Origin: Gammaproteobacteria bacterium
Lineage (GTDB): Bacteria; Pseudomonadota; Gammaproteobacteria; Steroidobacterales; Steroidobacteraceae
Direction: 5' to 3'
Length of the DNA: 35,262 nucleotides
NCBI GenBank assembly: GCA_021773365.1
Contig: JAJFKF010000046.1
Location: 1 to 35,262 of the forward strand
Under the pieces are notes generated by a model. The model was given only the letters and a program-made list of their open reading frames with translations. It made no database searches and was not told the DNA's origin. Both the position numbers and the translations under genes were made by a program. This document shows positions 18,101-26,438 of the stretch, one piece after another; position 1 is the first letter of the stretch; every line of letters starts with the position of its first letter.

Positions 18101-18243
18101 TCCACGCTCACCACCGGCGGGCTGATGTCCGGGTATTCGCGCACCGACAGGCGGTTGAGTGCCATCAGGCCGACGATGATCAGCAGCAGGCTCAGCACGG
18201 TGGCGAACACCGGACGCCGGACCGACAGGTCCGAAATCATCAT
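15139..18243 (-). CDS. RND efflux pump inner-membrane transporter, AcrB type
   Basis: The 1034-residue protein is a proton-driven HAE1 exporter of the inner membrane. It opens with SDLSVRRPVFATVLSLLLI (TM1) and has two large periplasmic halves with 12 predicted membrane segments. The proton-relay aspartates Asp401-Asp402 are in IGLVVDDAIVVMENI (TM4), and the conserved Lys is in IAAKNGILIVEF (TM10). REYPDISPPVVSVETRYRGA is typical of pumps grouped with MexF- and VexF-like proteins. The start is ATG 18241-18243, overlapping the adaptor stop by 4 bases. The next ATG codon is equally coupled. No TolC-type outer-membrane partner is encoded in the window, so one must come from elsewhere. The drug spectrum cannot be read from sequence. 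Confidence 0.96.
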   Translation of the reverse strand: MMISDLSVRRPVFATVLSLLLIIVGLMALNRLSVREYPDISPPVVSVETRYRGASAAVVESRITQVLENQLAGIEGVEKLTSSSRDESSDINIEFSLDRDLDGAANDVRDRVARVIDALPPEADAPEISKTDSDTRPVMWINVASEERSPLELTDYAERYLMDRFSAVPGVATVRVGGGRRYAMRLWLGRSALAARQLTAVDVENALRAENVELPAGRLESSEREFTLRTDTGMHTVEDFRNLVIGRSADGYLVRLGEVAEVELAPEDERGISRSDGVAGISMGIIPHSKANLLEVAAGARGMIDRVQADLPEDMTLDINMDLSIFVSESMKKVLEVFAETLTLVLIVIFLFLGTLRATLVPSVTIPISIVAAAIVMALAGYSINVLTLLGMVLAIGLVVDDAIVVMENIVRRIEEGEPPLLAAVNGSREITFAVVATTLVLIAVFLPLSYLQGNIGRLFSEFGVTLAAAVAFSALVALTLTPMMCSKLFAGGIRRGRLAAGVDRFFRRVSARYERALRVALRAPGLVAGAAVAALGISVLLYLQLPKEYAPTEDRAMLRVSVTAPEGSSVEYRDRQVMQVEAILLREMQTGTVRRVLVRSGSFGRGSGDVNTAALFVPLSLWHERGENAAEITARLRGKLSAIPGVRATVAMPGSLGIRGSGDPVQIVLGGGEYSTLVAWRDRVLARAGENPRLMGLQSDYFERKPQIEVSVDRNRAADLGVSLQNVGRTLETMLGSRIVTTYLDRGEEYDVILQAHAQERATVNDLANIYVRSDTSGTLIPLGGLVDFQERSGPIDLKRFDRLRAITLSAGLAPGYSLGEALDYLDGVVREEMPPGGQVNYNGESREFKLAGGALYFTFLLALAIVFLVLAAQFESFIHPLVIMATVPLALTGALIGLWLFGQSINVFSQIGAIMLIGIAAKNGILIVEFTNQLRDRGRDFKDAIVEASVIRLRPVLMTSLCTAFGAIPLLLAWGAGAESRRPIGAVVFFGVLFAVALTLFVVPALYALIARNTRSPEHVGRMIEGLREKMA

Positions 18244-19292
18244 GTGTCGATTTCACGCACCTGCGTGCCCTCATCCACCCGCTGGGTGCCCTCCACCACG
18301 ATGCGTTCGCCGGGCGCAAGGCCCGAGAGTATCTCCGCCTCGCCGGGCTTGCGCCTTCCCACGCTCACCTCGCGTTTGCGCACGGTGGCCTCCTCGACCA
18401 CGAACACGAACTGGCGGCCCTCCTGGGGCACCAGCGCCTCCTCGGAAATCATCACCACGTTCTCGCGCGGCTGCTGCAGCCGCAGGGTGAGAAACATGCC
18501 GGGCTTGAGCAGTCCTTCGGAATTGGGGATATGGGCGCGCACCGTCACCGAACGAGTGACCGGGTCCACGCGCGAATCGATGCTGGCGACCTCGCCCCTG
18601 AACTCGTGCTGCGGCCAGGCTGAACTGCCGGCAACAATGCTCATCCCTTTGCGCAACACGGACATGAAGTTCTCCGGCACGGAGAAATCCAGCTTGATAG
18701 TGCGCGTGTCATCCAGAGTAGTGATCACCGTGCCGGGACTGATGAGACTGCCCACGCTCACGCGCCGCAGGCCTACCCGGCCATCGAAGGGTGCGCGGAT
18801 GACTGTATCGGCCACACGCGCCTCGGCCGCCTGCACCCGCGCTTCGTTGGCCAGCAAGGCCGACTCCAGCCGCTCCAGCTCCGATTGCGACAACGCCTGA
18901 GTGGCGCGCAGCTCTTCGGCGCGCCGGTACTGGCTGCGTGAATCGCTCAGCTCGGCACGCGCGGCCGCCAGGTCAGCCTTGGCCTGAGCGCCATCGAGTT
19001 CGACCAGCACCCGGCCGCGGTGCACCTGCTGACCTTCCTCGAAGTGAATGGCGGTGATCAGATTGGAGACCTTGGCGGTGATCGAAACCGCCTCATTGGC
19101 GTTGGCAGTGCCCAGCGCCTCGATCTCATATGGAAAGCTCTGCGCGCGCACCGTCTCCATCAGCACGCCCACGGGCGCTGTATTCTGCGTGCCCGCCCCC
19201 GGAGCGGGAGCAGCATCACCCCGCCCACCGTTACCGCAGCCGGTTACCAGTGCGGCGACCACACAAACTGGAATCCACCCCGAATTTTCCAT
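18240..19292 (-). CDS. RND efflux periplasmic adaptor lipoprotein
   Basis: The 350-residue membrane fusion protein links the pump to an outer-membrane channel. It has a lipobox ALVTGC (Cys19). The lipoyl/barrel-sandwich half (VSITAKVSNLITAIHFEEGQ) follows, then a coiled-coil hairpin of about 65 residues rich in Ala, Arg and Glu. The second lipoyl half is VIRAPFDGRVGLRRVSVGSL, followed by a beta-barrel and a membrane-proximal domain ending ERIVVEGTQRVDEGTQV. It starts 8 bases after the protease stop codon and overlaps the pump gene by 4 bases, so these three genes are very likely one transcript. Confidence 0.95.
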   Translation of the reverse strand: MENSGWIPVCVVAALVTGCGNGGRGDAAPAPGAGTQNTAPVGVLMETVRAQSFPYEIEALGTANANEAVSITAKVSNLITAIHFEEGQQVHRGRVLVELDGAQAKADLAAARAELSDSRSQYRRAEELRATQALSQSELERLESALLANEARVQAAEARVADTVIRAPFDGRVGLRRVSVGSLISPGTVITTLDDTRTIKLDFSVPENFMSVLRKGMSIVAGSSAWPQHEFRGEVASIDSRVDPVTRSVTVRAHIPNSEGLLKPGMFLTLRLQQPRENVVMISEEALVPQEGRQFVFVVEEATVRKREVSVGRRKPGEAEILSGLAPGERIVVEGTQRVDEGTQVREIDT

Positions 19293-19300
19293 GAAGCTGG

Positions 19301-20755
19301 TTAACCGACGGCGACGGAGATATAGAGCGTGGCCTCGCCACGTTGCACCAGCAGCGCCAGCGGCCCCTTACCGGCCGAACGCACCGCCTCGCGCAGCTCC
19401 TGCACGGTGTTCACCTGCCGCTGTTTGACCGCAAGGATGAGATCGCCTGGCTGTATGCCCGCATCGGCAGCGGCTCCGGTTGACTCCTGCACCATAAGTC
19501 CGCCGGGCAAACCGCTTTGCCTGCGTTCCTGGGCGCTGAGCGGACGCACGGAAAGACCGAGCCTGCCGGCGTCGTGCGCGTCACTACTGTCGTTGACAAC
19601 CGCGGCAACCCCGGTCTCTTCGCCGCCGAGTTCGGCCGGGATTTTCGTCTCGTGCTGATCGCGCCACATCGTCAGCTGCACCTTTGTACCCGGCAGCATA
19701 TTGGCGATCACGGCCACCAGCTGGCCGGTATCAACGACGCGTTTGTCGTCCACCGCCAGGATGACGTCACCGACTTTCAGCTGTGCGCGCTCGGCAGCCG
19801 AGCCTTTCTCGACTTGCGTCACCACTGCACCGTCGGTGGATTCGAGCCCGAACGACTCGGCCAGCTGCCGCGTCAAGGGCTGCACACCCACGCCGAGGCG
19901 CCCATGACGCACCGTTCCGGTTTCCAGAATCTGCTGCTGCACATTGAGCGCGGTCTCGATGGGAATGGCAAAGCTGATGCCCTGGTAGCCGCCGCTGCGC
20001 GAGTAGATCTGCGAATTGATGCCGATGACGTGCCCGTTCAGATCAAACAAAGGTCCACCGGAATTGCCCGGGTTGACCGCTACATCGGTCTGGATGAAGG
20101 GTACGGCTTCACGGTCATTTCCCGGCACCGTACGCGACTTGGCGCTGACAATGCCGCTGGTGACGGAATTCTCGAAGCCGAAGGGCGCACCAATGGCCAC
20201 CACCCACTGGCCCACGCGCACCGACGAGGAGTCGCCCAGCGTGGCCACGGGCAGGTCCTCGGCATCGATCTTCAACACCGCGATGTCGGTGCGCGGGTCG
20301 CTGCCCAGCACCTTGGCGGAAAACTCGCGCCGGTCGGTCAGCTTCACGGTCACATCAGTCGCGCCGTCTACTACATGTGCATTGGTCAGAATGATGCCGT
20401 CCTCGCGCACGATGAAGCCCGAGCCCTGGCCCTGCTGGATGCGCTCCTGGGGCTGGGGGACTCCGAACTGGCGGAAAAACGGGGCGAAAGGACTGTCGGG
20501 ATCGATGCCGGGAAGGGTCTGCACGCGGGATCGGGCCGTCACATCGATGTTGACCACGGCCGGGCCATTGCGCTCCACCAGACCGACGAAATCCGGCAGT
20601 TCCATCCCCGGGGCCTGCATGGCTGGAGCGCGCTGGATCTGTGGCGCGTTGCGGTCAGCAGCAGGGGGCTCGAGCACGGGCCGCAGCGCGATTCCGGCGA
20701 TGAAGGCGCCCGCCAGCGTAATCGCGGCGACTGGAAGTAGTGCATATTTGCGCAT
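19301..20755 (-). CDS. Periplasmic serine protease, DegP/DegQ/MucD type
   Basis: The 484-residue envelope quality-control protease has an N-terminal signal or membrane segment, then a trypsin-like domain with His127 (ILTNAHVV), Asp157 (RTDIAVL) and Ser232 (NPGNSGGP). Two PDZ domains follow, at about 280-370 (GRLGVGVQPL, VGDVILAVDDKRV) and 395-480 (LGLSVRPLS, PGDLILAVKQRQV). This is the HtrA Do-type layout. GGAG 8 bases before the ATG supports the start. A sigma-E-like promoter lies about 60 bases upstream. Its linkage to an RND pump suggests a shared envelope-stress response. MucD and DegQ cannot be told apart by reading. Confidence 0.95.
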   Translation of the reverse strand: MRKYALLPVAAITLAGAFIAGIALRPVLEPPAADRNAPQIQRAPAMQAPGMELPDFVGLVERNGPAVVNIDVTARSRVQTLPGIDPDSPFAPFFRQFGVPQPQERIQQGQGSGFIVREDGIILTNAHVVDGATDVTVKLTDRREFSAKVLGSDPRTDIAVLKIDAEDLPVATLGDSSSVRVGQWVVAIGAPFGFENSVTSGIVSAKSRTVPGNDREAVPFIQTDVAVNPGNSGGPLFDLNGHVIGINSQIYSRSGGYQGISFAIPIETALNVQQQILETGTVRHGRLGVGVQPLTRQLAESFGLESTDGAVVTQVEKGSAAERAQLKVGDVILAVDDKRVVDTGQLVAVIANMLPGTKVQLTMWRDQHETKIPAELGGEETGVAAVVNDSSDAHDAGRLGLSVRPLSAQERRQSGLPGGLMVQESTGAAADAGIQPGDLILAVKQRQVNTVQELREAVRSAGKGPLALLVQRGEATLYISVAVG

Positions 20756-20817
20756 CTATGGGACTCCAGGGTCGTTCACAGGTATGGCCGGGACGGACCA
20801 GCTACGGATATAGCCGG

Positions 20818-20842
20818 TTAGACCCGGTCGCGGGAAAAAGTT
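20818..20842 (-). promoter_or_regulatory. Sigma-E/AlgU-like promoter ahead of the DegP-type gene
   Basis: On the minus strand AACTT (20842-20838) is followed after 15 bases by TCTAA (20822-20818). The known E. coli sigma-E consensus is GGAACTT, about 16 bases, then TCtgA/TCAAA-like. Transcription would start near 20811, about 56 bases before the ATG. The two Gs before AACTT are missing (TA instead). degP and mucD genes are classical targets of this sigma factor. Confidence 0.55.
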
Positions 20843-20894
20843 TAAGACATGAATCGCCTGTCATCCTTCTAAACAGTGTTCTCGCCGCCCTTCG

Positions 20895-20942
20895 CCCCCA
20901 TCCGGGGGAGCGGTTATGAAGGGTACCGCCCGTTAAAGGGCG
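20895..20942 (-). terminator. Two stem-loops at the end of the metallo-hydrolase gene
   Basis: CGCCC (20927-20931) pairs with GGGCG (20938-20942) across the stop codon. CCCCC (20895-20899) pairs with GGGGG (20904-20908) further downstream. Both stems are only 5 bp and lack a T-tract. Weak candidates for ending the metallo-hydrolase transcript before the protease promoter region. Confidence 0.3.
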
Positions 20943-21793
20943 TCAAGCGGAATTTTGAGGTATACCCGTCCATCCGCCTCCGGAGGCGGCAGGCGCCCTC
21001 CGCGGATATTGACCTGCAGGGAGGGGATGATCAGCGCCGGCGCCTGCAGCTTCGCATCGCGTTCCTTACGCCGCTGTACGAATTCATCCACCGACGTATC
21101 TCCGCGCAGCATGACGTTGCCTTCGCGCTGTGCCCGCACGCTGACCTCGCATTGCGGCGTCTGACCCTCCGGCGGGTAGTCGTGACACAGAAACAGACGT
21201 GTGTCCGGCGGCAGCGCGTACAGTTTCTGTATTGACGCGTACAACTTGCGCGCATCCCCGCCCGGAAAGTCACAGCGCGCCGTGCCATAGCCGGGCCGGA
21301 ACAGGGTATCGCCAATAAAGGCGGCATCGTCGATGAGATAGGACAGGCTGTCGCTGGTGTGTCCAGGCGTGGCCAGAACGCGGCACTGCAGCAACCCAAT
21401 GGAGAAAGTCTCGCCGTCATTGAACAAACGATCAAACTGCGAACCGTCAGTGGGGAATTCCGCGCCCAGCCCGAACACGATGGCAAAGGTCTCCTGCACG
21501 GCACGAATGCCCGCACCAATGGCGATCCTGCCACCCAGCATCTGCCTGAGTACCGCCGCGGCGCTGAGATGATCGGCGTGGGCATGGGTCTCGAGGATCC
21601 AGTCGACCACATAGCCCCGACTCCGGATATGCCCGGCGATGGCCTCTGCGGCCCGGGTGCCGGTATGGGCGGACTTCGGCTCGTAGTCGAGCACCGGATC
21701 GATTACCGCCGCGCGGCGGGTATCCGCATCGGCCACCACATAAGAAAAGGTATTGGTTGCCGGATCGTAGAAAGACTGGATATCAGCTGCCAT
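20933..21793 (-). CDS. MBL-fold hydrolase, persulfide dioxygenase/Blh-like
   Basis: The 286-residue protein is a metallo-beta-lactamase-fold enzyme of the ETHE1/persulfide-dioxygenase and Blh group. It begins IQSFYDPATNTFSYVVAD and has the metal motif THAHADH (70-75), then TPGHTSDS, FIGDTLF, YGTARCDFPGGDARKLY, LCHDY and a C-terminal LPPPEADGRVYLKIPL. ETHE1-type enzymes use one iron to oxidise glutathione persulfide to sulfite. I infer this activity and have not proved it. The start is ATG 21791-21793, with GGAGG 6 bases upstream. The frame is open to 22003, but that part overlaps glgA. It is divergent from glgA by 52 bases, with no functional link visible. Confidence 0.88.
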   Translation of the reverse strand: MAADIQSFYDPATNTFSYVVADADTRRAAVIDPVLDYEPKSAHTGTRAAEAIAGHIRSRGYVVDWILETHAHADHLSAAAVLRQMLGGRIAIGAGIRAVQETFAIVFGLGAEFPTDGSQFDRLFNDGETFSIGLLQCRVLATPGHTSDSLSYLIDDAAFIGDTLFRPGYGTARCDFPGGDARKLYASIQKLYALPPDTRLFLCHDYPPEGQTPQCEVSVRAQREGNVMLRGDTSVDEFVQRRKERDAKLQAPALIIPSLQVNIRGGRLPPPEADGRVYLKIPLDAL

Positions 21794-21845
21794 GTGACCC
21801 TCCGCCGCCAGTGTAGCGCAGCGGACCATCTTGTAGACTCCGGCG

Positions 21846-23324
21846 ATGCCTGCGCCGCTTCGCATCTGCCATATCGCCTCCGAATACTCGCCCCTGGCCA
21901 AAACCGGCGGCCTGGCTGACGTGGTTGGCGCGCTATGCCGCCATCTGCATGGCCGGGGACATGAGGTGCGCGCATTCCTGCCGCTGTATGCACAACTGAA
22001 CACGGCAGGAATCAGGATGTCGGCCGTGGACGGCCTGCAGGGTCTTGAGTTGATGCTGGGTACGCATCGCTACGAGTACTCGGTGATGGAGGCACGCGCG
22101 TCCGACTCCGGGCCGGCGGTGCACCTCATTGATTGCCCGGCGCTTTTTCACCGACGCGGCCTGTACACGGCGGATCCGGACGAGCATCTGCGCTTCCTCC
22201 TGCTCACCCGCGCTGCGCTGGAGTGCTGCCGGCAACTGAACTTCGCTCCCCATATCCTGCACTGCCATGACTGGCACGCGGCCTTCGCGCCACTGTATCT
22301 TCATTCACTGTATGCGGATGAGCGGTTGTTTGCCGCGACCCGCACGGTGCTGACCCTGCACAACATCGGCTACCAGGGCATCATGCCCGCCGCAGCGCTG
22401 AGTGACCTTGATCTGGGCGCGGCCGCAGCCATGCTGCATCAGCCCGATCTGCAGGCGGGCACCATCAACCCGCTGCGCCACGGCATCCTCTACGCCGACA
22501 TGCTCACCACTGTCAGTCCCACGCATGCGCGCGAGATCTGCACGCCCGAGTACGGCATGGGCATGGACGAACTGCTGCGCAGCCGCAGCGACGCGCTGTT
22601 GGGAATTCTCAATGGCATCGATGCACAGGAATGGAATCCCGCCACTGACCATTATCTGCCGCACCGCTACGACGCGCTCAACATGGGTGGCAAGGCGTTG
22701 AACAAACAGGCGCTGCTGGCCAGACTCAAGCTGCAACCTGCACCTGCCGCGCCACTGCTCGGCATTGTCAGCCGCATGGCCCGGCAGAAGGGTTTCGAGT
22801 TGCTGTTCGAACCTTTACCGCGTCTGCTGGAAGAACAGGACGTGCGCGTGGCGGTGCTCGGGAACGGCGAGGCGCTCTATGAAGAATTCTTCACTGGCCT
22901 GCAAACGCGCTTCCCCGGCCGCGCTGCTTTTCACCGCGGCTATCACGAAGAGCTGGCGCACCAGATCGAGGCCGGCAGCGACATGTTCCTCATGCCCTCG
23001 TTATACGAACCCTGCGGCCTGAACCAGATGTACAGCCTGCGTTACGGCACCGTGCCGATCATACGGCGCACCGGAGGTCTGGCTGATTCGGTACAGCATT
23101 TTGATCCGGCCCGCGGCAAGGGCACCGGCGTGGTATTCAATGACTACGACACGCCGGCGGTAATGTGGGCGCTGGATACGGCACTGGGGTGGTACCGCGA
23201 GCCGGCGCTATGGCAACGCATGGTGGCCAACGGCATGGGTCAGGATTTTTCCTGGGAGCGGCAGGGCTCACTGTATCTGCAGCTGTATCAAGGGTTGCTC
23301 CGCAGCAGCCGGGACCGCGCCTGA
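21846..23324 (+). CDS. glgA: Glycogen synthase (ADP-glucose), GT5
   Basis: The 492-residue GT5 enzyme transfers glucose from ADP-glucose to the end of an alpha-1,4-glucan. Diagnostic blocks are ASEYSPLAKTGGLADVVGAL (ADP-glucose site, Lys19), ILHCHDWHAAFAPLYL, TLHNIGYQG, TTVSPTHAREI, GIVSRMARQKGFELL and the C-terminal MPSLYEPCGLNQMYSLRYGT with its Glu. It is on the opposite strand to, and convergent with, malQ and the other alpha-glucan genes, so it is not in their operon although clearly part of the same pathway block. No strong ribosome-binding site precedes the ATG. No terminator is evident in the 27 bases before malQ. Confidence 0.97.
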   Translation: MPAPLRICHIASEYSPLAKTGGLADVVGALCRHLHGRGHEVRAFLPLYAQLNTAGIRMSAVDGLQGLELMLGTHRYEYSVMEARASDSGPAVHLIDCPALFHRRGLYTADPDEHLRFLLLTRAALECCRQLNFAPHILHCHDWHAAFAPLYLHSLYADERLFAATRTVLTLHNIGYQGIMPAAALSDLDLGAAAAMLHQPDLQAGTINPLRHGILYADMLTTVSPTHAREICTPEYGMGMDELLRSRSDALLGILNGIDAQEWNPATDHYLPHRYDALNMGGKALNKQALLARLKLQPAPAAPLLGIVSRMARQKGFELLFEPLPRLLEEQDVRVAVLGNGEALYEEFFTGLQTRFPGRAAFHRGYHEELAHQIEAGSDMFLMPSLYEPCGLNQMYSLRYGTVPIIRRTGGLADSVQHFDPARGKGTGVVFNDYDTPAVMWALDTALGWYREPALWQRMVANGMGQDFSWERQGSLYLQLYQGLLRSSRDRA

Positions 23325-23351
23325 GCACCAACGTGTCGGCCGCAGCCCGAA

Positions 23352-24731
23352 CTATTCGCGCCCATGCTCGCGGTTGAGTGAACGCCAGTGCGCACTGAAA
23401 TCCTCCGGCAGCTGCGCCCACTCGAAGGTCCATTTCCAGTTTCCCTCGGTGATGCCCGGGGTGTTCATTCTCGCACCTGCGCCCAGCCCCAGCAGATCCT
23501 GCAGCGGGATCACCGCCATGTCCGCCACGGAACCCAGCGCGGCGCGAATCATCGCGGCCGGCACGTCTTCGGCGGCGCAGGCCAGAATCCGCTGCACATT
23601 GCCGCGCGTGTGTTCGTCCAGGCTGCCATACCAGGCCACGGTCGTATCGTTGTCGTGCGTACCGGTGTAGGCGACGCCGTTGCGCACGTGATTGGCGGGC
23701 AGATGTGGGTTGTCGTGCGAGCCGTCGAAGGCGAATTGCAGCACCTGCATGCCAGGCAGTTCGAATCGGTCGCGCAGCGCCTCCACTTCCGGCGTGATGA
23801 CGCCAAGATCCTCGGCCACCAGCGGCAAATGACCAAACACCTCCCGCAGCCGCTGCAGCAACGCCTCACCCGGCGCGGTAACCCATTGTCCGTCGCGAGC
23901 AGTTTGCGCGTCGGCGGGCACGGACCAGTACGCTTCCAGGCCGCGGAAGTGATCGATGCGCACCAGGTCGAAGCGCGCCAGCTCCGTGCGAAAGCGCTGC
24001 ACCCATGAGCTGAATCCGTCCGCCTGCATGCGCGGCCAGTCATAGAGCGGATTGCCCCACAGCTGGCCGTCGGCTGAGAAGTAATCCGGCGGCACGCCGG
24101 AAACCCCGCGCGCCCGGCCCTGCGCATCAAGCTGGTAGTCGTGGCGGTGCGACCACACATGGGCATTGTTGTGCGCCATGTAGATCGGGATATCGCCGAA
24201 AAATTTCACCCCGCGCGCATGCGCATGCGCGCGCAGTGATTCCCACTGCCGATGGAAGGCGTACTGCTCCCGCACGAATCTGTCGATGGTCTGGCGATGC
24301 CGCACCCGCGCCTGTTGCAGCGCCTGCGGCTCCCGGTCTCGCAGCGGCACCGGCCACTGCCACCAGCTGCGGCCCTGCTGCTCAGCGTGCAATGCCAGAA
24401 ATAGCCCGTCGTCGAACAGCCATTCGCGCTCGCGCTCGACAAAGGAGGCCAGTTCCTCATCACCGACCTGTTCCAGTCCGGACCGGTCAATGAAGCGCGG
24501 ATTCCCGGCATGGGCGGAGGTGGAAAAATAGGGCGAGTAACCGTCACCCTCCGGGCCGACCGGCAACATCTGCCACACCGAGAAACCAGCGTCGGCCAGC
24601 AGGTCAACAAAGCGATGTGCGGGCTCGCCCAGCACGCCGTTGCCGCCGGAATCGGGCAGCGAGCCGACGTGCAGCAGGACGCCGGCGCGGCGGCGGTCAA
24701 GGACGGTGTTGTTCGAGTCAACTCTGGTCAT
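23352..24731 (-). CDS. malQ: 4-alpha-glucanotransferase (amylomaltase), GH77
   Basis: The 459-residue GH77 enzyme moves alpha-1,4-glucan segments between chains and releases glucose. It has the family's opening RRRAGVLLHVGSLPDSGGNG, SVWQMLPVGPEGDGYSPY, FFGDIPIYMAHNNAHVW and GVPPDYFSADGQLWGNPLYD. The nucleophile is Asp260 in VRIDHFRG, the acid/base Glu307 in AEDLGVITPEV, and Asp360 lies in TGTHDND. The start is ATG 24729-24731 with GAGGTG about 7 bases upstream. A TTG codon just before it is less likely. It follows the GH57 gene by 24 bases, probably in one operon with glgC. A perfect 22-base palindrome at 24212-24233 encodes the RAHAHAR region. Confidence 0.96.
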   Translation of the reverse strand: MTRVDSNNTVLDRRRAGVLLHVGSLPDSGGNGVLGEPAHRFVDLLADAGFSVWQMLPVGPEGDGYSPYFSTSAHAGNPRFIDRSGLEQVGDEELASFVEREREWLFDDGLFLALHAEQQGRSWWQWPVPLRDREPQALQQARVRHRQTIDRFVREQYAFHRQWESLRAHAHARGVKFFGDIPIYMAHNNAHVWSHRHDYQLDAQGRARGVSGVPPDYFSADGQLWGNPLYDWPRMQADGFSSWVQRFRTELARFDLVRIDHFRGLEAYWSVPADAQTARDGQWVTAPGEALLQRLREVFGHLPLVAEDLGVITPEVEALRDRFELPGMQVLQFAFDGSHDNPHLPANHVRNGVAYTGTHDNDTTVAWYGSLDEHTRGNVQRILACAAEDVPAAMIRAALGSVADMAVIPLQDLLGLGAGARMNTPGITEGNWKWTFEWAQLPEDFSAHWRSLNREHGRE

Positions 24732-24755
24732 CAACCATCACCTCGGGATGCCCGC

Positions 24756-26438
24756 TTATCCTGGCCCGCTCCTGTGCATCACGCCGCCGAGTTCCGCGCC
24801 ACCGTGTGCGTGCGCAAACGCACGCTGCAGGTACGCCGGCGCCTCAACACCAAGCAACCGGTACAGATTCATCAGATGACGGCGATACAGGGCATCAAAT
24901 GTCGCCACGACCTGCGGGGGATTGCGATCTGCAAACCACCAGAACCAGTCTGAACCCTCGCACACACCGAGCTGGTTTTCCACCGCGCGCTCCTGCGCCT
25001 CTGTCAACGACCCCTCCACCACCACCTGGTCATATACATGCTTGGCCTCACACAGCATCTCCCAGGCACGGTTCTTCGCCGGCTCGCCGATCCAGGTGGA
25101 AAACGTGCCATGCACCCAACTGCCCGCCGTCAGGCGCGGCAGCTCCCGAACAGCCTCATCCTCGGCCATGCACTGTGAGAAGGTCGACAGTCGCAGACGT
25201 GGATGGTCCGCCAGCCGCTGGTACAAACCGTCCAGAAAATAGAAGGCGTTGAACGGATAGTGCTCCCAGGCGTTCTCGCCATCGAGCACGATGCTGACGA
25301 CTCGCCCGGCGCCATCCGCCGCGTCGATTGTTTCCAGTTCACGCACGAGATCGGACACCGCGTCATCGCCGTGCCAGGTTGAATAGGTAAAGCCGATGCG
25401 ATCAGACAATTCGTCGTCACGAAAAAAGCATTGCAGTCGCCTTCCCTGCAGACGGTACGGCTGGTGCGGGCCCGCTGACTCGCCGGCTCCGCTGTTGCGC
25501 AACACGCTCCCGCCCGTTGCCACCCAGCCAAAACCAAAGCGATCGATCATGCCCAGTGCTGCTTCGCTCACTGCACCCTCCGACGGCCAGCAGCCTCGCG
25601 GACGCACGCCGAAGGTCTGCGTGAACACCTGCACTGCCCGCGCCAGATGCCAGGCGGCGCGGTCGTCGCCACCCGGATACTCGCCCGCTTCAGGCAGCAC
25701 GATATCCGGCCACGCCTCGCGCGCAGAGCCGAAATCCAGCATCAACGGCAGGATGGGATGCCCCCAGGGGCTGATTGAGAGTTCCACCTGCCCGTTGCCC
25801 ATCAAACGACGATAGCGCGGTAGAAGTCCCGCCAGGATTTCGCCGATAATTTCCAGCAGCACCCGCCGCTCCGCGGCACTGAACGCTTCCTCCCGGCGCA
25901 GCAGGTCCTGCACGCGCGGATCGCCGCGCCGCACCGTTTCGCCCAGCCATGCAAGGTGATACCAGACCGCCAGATCTGCGATGAAGGGCGCATCAGCGGC
26001 ATCCATGTCACCTGTTTCCAGCAGCTGCGCGGCGCGACCCGCCAGACGCTGGAACGGCTCGAAGCGCTCAATCGAATGCACCCGGTGCGCCTTTACGCAC
26101 GCCTGCAGCGCCGCACGCCGGCCCGCGGCGTCCTCTGGCACGCCGCCTGGCATCAACAGCCGCAGCAGCGGATCGCGAATCGCCCGTTCCCGCTGCAGCC
26201 AGCCGCTGACCTGCGCACTGTAGTCGCCGATCTGCTCGATCAGCACCGGCGAGAAATTCACTACCGCGCATGCGGCCGGATTGGACTCAAGGTGCACGGC
26301 CATGTCGAGGTAGTCCTTGATGGCATGCAGGTAGGTCCAGGGCAGCACATATTCGCCGGTGAGCAGGTCGCGGTATTGCGGCTGGTGCAGGTGCCAGCAC
26401 AGCACCACACGCAGCGGAGGCGATTCGACAGAACTCAT
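24756..26438 (-). CDS. Glycoside hydrolase family 57 alpha-glucan enzyme
   Basis: The 560-residue protein has the five GH57 blocks: WHLHQPQY (14-22), GQVELSISPWGHPILPLM (216-233), RPRGCWPSEGAVSE with nucleophile Glu287, VSIVLDGENAWEHYP with acid/base Asp386, and a C-terminal helical part (VCEGSDWFWWFADRNPPQVV). GH57 includes alpha-amylases, amylopullulanases, 4-alpha-glucanotransferases and branching enzymes. The HPILPL and WPSEG forms look nearest the amylase/amylopullulanase group, but reading alone cannot decide. It has no signal peptide, so it acts on internal glucan. The ATG overlaps the glgC stop by 4 bases. No GH13 branching or debranching enzyme is seen in this window, so it may fill that gap. 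Confidence 0.9.
   Translation of the reverse strand: MSSVESPPLRVVLCWHLHQPQYRDLLTGEYVLPWTYLHAIKDYLDMAVHLESNPAACAVVNFSPVLIEQIGDYSAQVSGWLQRERAIRDPLLRLLMPGGVPEDAAGRRAALQACVKAHRVHSIERFEPFQRLAGRAAQLLETGDMDAADAPFIADLAVWYHLAWLGETVRRGDPRVQDLLRREEAFSAAERRVLLEIIGEILAGLLPRYRRLMGNGQVELSISPWGHPILPLMLDFGSAREAWPDIVLPEAGEYPGGDDRAAWHLARAVQVFTQTFGVRPRGCWPSEGAVSEAALGMIDRFGFGWVATGGSVLRNSGAGESAGPHQPYRLQGRRLQCFFRDDELSDRIGFTYSTWHGDDAVSDLVRELETIDAADGAGRVVSIVLDGENAWEHYPFNAFYFLDGLYQRLADHPRLRLSTFSQCMAEDEAVRELPRLTAGSWVHGTFSTWIGEPAKNRAWEMLCEAKHVYDQVVVEGSLTEAQERAVENQLGVCEGSDWFWWFADRNPPQVVATFDALYRRHLMNLYRLLGVEAPAYLQRAFAHAHGGAELGGVMHRSGPG

Noticed and set aside
17380-18900. A 506-codon open frame on the plus strand
   Set aside because: It is opposite the RND pump and adaptor genes and has a His/Arg-rich antisense composition with no family features.
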